NCBI GenBank assembly: GCA_038251625.1
Contig: JBBSBE010000095.1
Coordinates: 1 to 15,550, forward strand
Source of the DNA: JBBQXK01 sp038251625
GTDB lineage: Bacteria > Pseudomonadota > Alphaproteobacteria > Rhodobacterales > Rhodobacteraceae
Direction: 5' to 3'
Length of the DNA: 15,550 nt
The position numbers and the translations under genes are program-made. Below the pieces are notes generated by a model. The model was not told where the DNA came from. It did not search any database and worked only from the letters and a program-made list of their open reading frames with translations. Of the stretch, positions 13,680 to 15,550 are shown in pieces; position 1 is the stretch's first letter; each line of letters starts with the position of its first letter.

Positions 13680-14426
13680 TCACGGATCCACGTTGTAGGT
13701 CATCGCGTCCACCAGCATCGCCTGACCGGTGACATTCCGCGCGGCGTCCGATGCCAGGAACACAGCCATGCCTGCCACATCTTCGGCATCCACCAGCCGT
13801 TTCAGCGCGGAACCTGCGGCATAGGCTGCCCGCACGGTATCTGCGGTCATTCCCTTGGCCTCGGCCTCTGCCTCGATCACCCGGTCGATGCGTGGCCCGT
13901 TGACCGATCCCGGGCAGATCGCATTGGCGCGGATACCCTTTGGCCCCAATTCCATCGCCACCGTCTTCATCAGCCCGATCACCCCCCATTTCGCCGCCAC
14001 ATAGGGCGCGCGGAAGGGCATGCCGTGCGTGCCCGCGGTAGAGGAGGTAAAGACGATCGCGCCCCCGGCGCCCATCAATGGCACGCCGTGCTTGGCCGCC
14101 AGCATCGCGCCGTCCAGATTGACGGCGATGCACCGGTGCCATTCGTCGAGCGGCATTTCGGTCACCGCCGCCGTCGGCCCCTTGATCCCGGCATTGGCGC
14201 ACAGCACGTCAAGCCCACCCCACTCGGCCCGCACTTGCGCGAAAAGCGTTTCCATATCAGCCTCTTGAGAGGCGTCACAAAGCGTGGCGCGGATGCCTTC
14301 GGGCACCGTCTCCACCGCCCTTAAATCCACATCGGTGACCCAGACGCGATCCCCGAGCGCCGCAAAGGCCCGCGCCATGACAAGGCCAATCCCGTTGGCC
14401 CCCGCCGTAATAACCACGCGCCTCAT
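13680..14426 (-). CDS. Short-chain dehydrogenase/reductase, candidate D-carnitine or carnitinyl-CoA dehydrogenase
   Basis: A 248-residue classical SDR. The NAD(P)-binding glycine motif TAGANGIG is at residues 7-14 and NAG at 78-80. The catalytic residues are Ser129 in FTSSTAG and Tyr142 with Lys146 in PYVAAK. An Asp at position 32-34 after beta-2 (VTDVD) favours NAD over NADP. The start overlaps the carnitine dehydrogenase fusion stop by four bases (ATGA), showing tight coupling, so the substrate is probably a carnitine derivative. Known alphaproteobacterial D-carnitine metabolism needs a D-carnitine dehydrogenase acting beside the L-carnitine enzyme, which makes that the first candidate; oxidation of carnitinyl-CoA is the second. 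No motif decides this, so only the SDR assignment is firm. Confidence 0.88.
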   Translation of the reverse strand: MRRVVITAGANGIGLVMARAFAALGDRVWVTDVDLRAVETVPEGIRATLCDASQEADMETLFAQVRAEWGGLDVLCANAGIKGPTAAVTEMPLDEWHRCIAVNLDGAMLAAKHGVPLMGAGGAIVFTSSTAGTHGMPFRAPYVAAKWGVIGLMKTVAMELGPKGIRANAICPGSVNGPRIDRVIEAEAEAKGMTADTVRAAYAAGSALKRLVDAEDVAGMAVFLASDAARNVTGQAMLVDAMTYNVDP

Positions 14427-15550
14427 GTGCGCTGCCCCACATGGCGGCCCGCCGCGGCAGGACGGGGCAGCGCCTTGTGCGCCTCGGCAATCGGCATCAG
14501 CCGGTCAAGGATCGCCGCAGGGGCCGCCACCGCCCGCCCCGCCTTCATGTCCACGTGCAACAGCATCTGCTCCAGCGTCGCCACCACCTCCTCGCCCTTG
14601 AGGATCCGCACGAACACATGCAGCCGCTTCTCATCCGCGTGCATAACCTGCACCGTCCCTGTCAGCGCATCACCCAGCTTTGCCTCACCCCGGTGCAGGA
14701 TATGCGTCTCGGCGGTGTAATAGCTGAACCCCGTGCCCACATAGGCCAGGTCCGCCCCGATATGGCGCAAGAAACCATCCGTCGTCTCGGAACAGGCAAA
14801 GAGATAGCGGCTTTCCGTCATGTGGCCGTTGTAGTCGATCCAGGACGGCAAGACTTGCATCCGCACCGCCGGAACAGGCCCGCCCGGCACCGCTGCGGGC
14901 AGCGCAGCCGCCCGCCGCGCGTCGTGTTCGCGCAGCACGTGGCCTGCGCCCACGTCGCGGTCCTTCAGCGCGCGCAGAATGCCCAGAAGGTTCTGATCGC
15001 GCTGCCGCTCCAGCTCTCGGATCGTCACATGGCCCGATTGCGCGTCCGATTGGCCCGCCACAAGGTCCACCAGTTCGTCGTTGAACTCCGGCACATCTGT
15101 CAGCTTGGTCCAGGGCCATTTAAGCGCCGGGCCGAACTGCGCCATGAAATGGCGCATCCCCGCCTCGCCGCCTGCAATCCGGTAATTCTCGAACAGGCCC
15201 ATCTGCGCCCAGCGCAGGCCAAAGCTCATGCGGATCGCATCGTCGATTTCTTCGGTCGTGGCGATGCCATCCTTGAGCATCCACAGGGCCTCGCGCCAGA
15301 CGGCCTCAAGAAACCGGCTGCCGATGAAGGCGTCGATCTCCTTGCGCATGACGAGCGGGAACATCCCCACCTCCCGTGCGATCGCCACCGTCTTCGCGAT
15401 CACCTCGGACGGGTTGGCAGCCGAGGCCGAAATCTCGCACAGCGGCAGAAGGTAGACCGGCGTAAACGGATGCGCCACGATGATGTTTTCCGGCGCCACA
15501 GCCCCTTTTTGCAAATCCACCGCCTTGTAGCCCGAGGTCGAGGACCCGAT
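14423..15550 (-). CDS. lcdH: Carnitine 3-dehydrogenase fused to betainyl-CoA thioesterase, 5' end outside window
   Basis: 375 C-terminal residues are visible; the N-terminal NAD Rossmann part, probably about 115-120 residues, lies beyond 15550. The first part is a 3-hydroxyacyl-CoA-dehydrogenase-like domain: GSSTSG (visible residues 2-7), AHPFTPVYLLPLCEI (26-40, catalytic His27 and its Glu partner), DAFIGSRFLEAVWREAL and the diagnostic KWPWTKLTDVPEFNDEL followed by AGQSDAQSG. It oxidises L-carnitine to 3-dehydrocarnitine with NAD. The second part is a hot-dog (4HBT) thioesterase starting near LPSWIDYNGHMTESRYL (234-250), likely hydrolysing betainyl-CoA to glycine betaine and CoA. The two domains are joined by a variable Ala/Pro-rich linker. 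Fusion of these two activities is known for carnitine catabolism. Its stop overlaps the SDR start. Confidence 0.92.
   Translation of the reverse strand: MGSSTSGYKAVDLQKGAVAPENIIVAHPFTPVYLLPLCEISASAANPSEVIAKTVAIAREVGMFPLVMRKEIDAFIGSRFLEAVWREALWMLKDGIATTEEIDDAIRMSFGLRWAQMGLFENYRIAGGEAGMRHFMAQFGPALKWPWTKLTDVPEFNDELVDLVAGQSDAQSGHVTIRELERQRDQNLLGILRALKDRDVGAGHVLREHDARRAAALPAAVPGGPVPAVRMQVLPSWIDYNGHMTESRYLFACSETTDGFLRHIGADLAYVGTGFSYYTAETHILHRGEAKLGDALTGTVQVMHADEKRLHVFVRILKGEEVVATLEQMLLHVDMKAGRAVAAPAAILDRLMPIAEAHKALPRPAAAGRHVGQRT

Overview
The window looks like chromosomal DNA of a high-GC alphaproteobacterium, most likely a member of the Rhodobacteraceae. The grounds are the strong GC bias at third codon positions, a PraR-like XRE regulator, a DUF1127 gene next to a BI-1/YccA membrane protein, a zinc-free 55-residue L33, and a carnitine 3-dehydrogenase fused to a betainyl-CoA thioesterase. 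Also present is a gene-end repeat (hairpin followed by an AGGATAYTT / GCAGAGAAGAA block) that I associate with this family. I see no prophage, IS element, CRISPR array, rRNA or intact tRNA.

Layout. Positions 1-1256 (minus, cut by the left edge) encode an 8-oxoguanine-deaminase-type amidohydrolase. Positions 1441-2668 (minus) hold a HisN-type histidinol-phosphatase preceded by an XRE regulator. A 342-base, relatively AT-rich and palindrome-rich divergent promoter region follows, then a plus-strand quinone-oxidoreductase-like MDR enzyme (3011-3973). That gene meets a LysR regulator tail to tail (3975-4853, minus). The LysR gene diverges from a DUF1127 gene (4981-5202), which is followed by a seven-helix BI-1/YccA protein with a clear terminator. 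Positions 6121-7460 (minus) hold a GNAT acetyltransferase, a P-loop nucleotide-kinase-like gene broken by two apparent frameshifts, and rpmG with its own promoter and terminator. A GMC oxidoreductase (7556-9166, minus) comes next.

The right third (9512-15550, all minus) is the main functional system. In transcription order it reads: carnitine 3-dehydrogenase/betainyl-CoA thioesterase fusion (5' end outside the window), SDR, acyl-CoA dehydrogenase, a 214-base repeat-bearing gap, ADP-forming acyl-CoA synthetase, and CaiD-like crotonobetainyl-CoA hydratase. Together they can be read as a beta-oxidation-like route: gamma-butyrobetaine (or crotonobetaine or carnitine) is activated to its CoA ester, desaturated and hydrated to carnitinyl-CoA. 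Carnitine is then oxidised to 3-dehydrocarnitine, and betainyl-CoA formed from it is hydrolysed to glycine betaine. The 3-dehydrocarnitine-cleaving (BKACE-type) enzyme and a transporter are not in the window. The pathway order is inferred from family membership and gene order, not demonstrated.

Nothing here is clearly a wholly new system. The points most worth following are the use of an ADP-forming ligase and an unassigned SDR in a betaine pathway, the facing repeats that split the operon, the double-frameshifted kinase gene, and several well-formed palindromic operator candidates.
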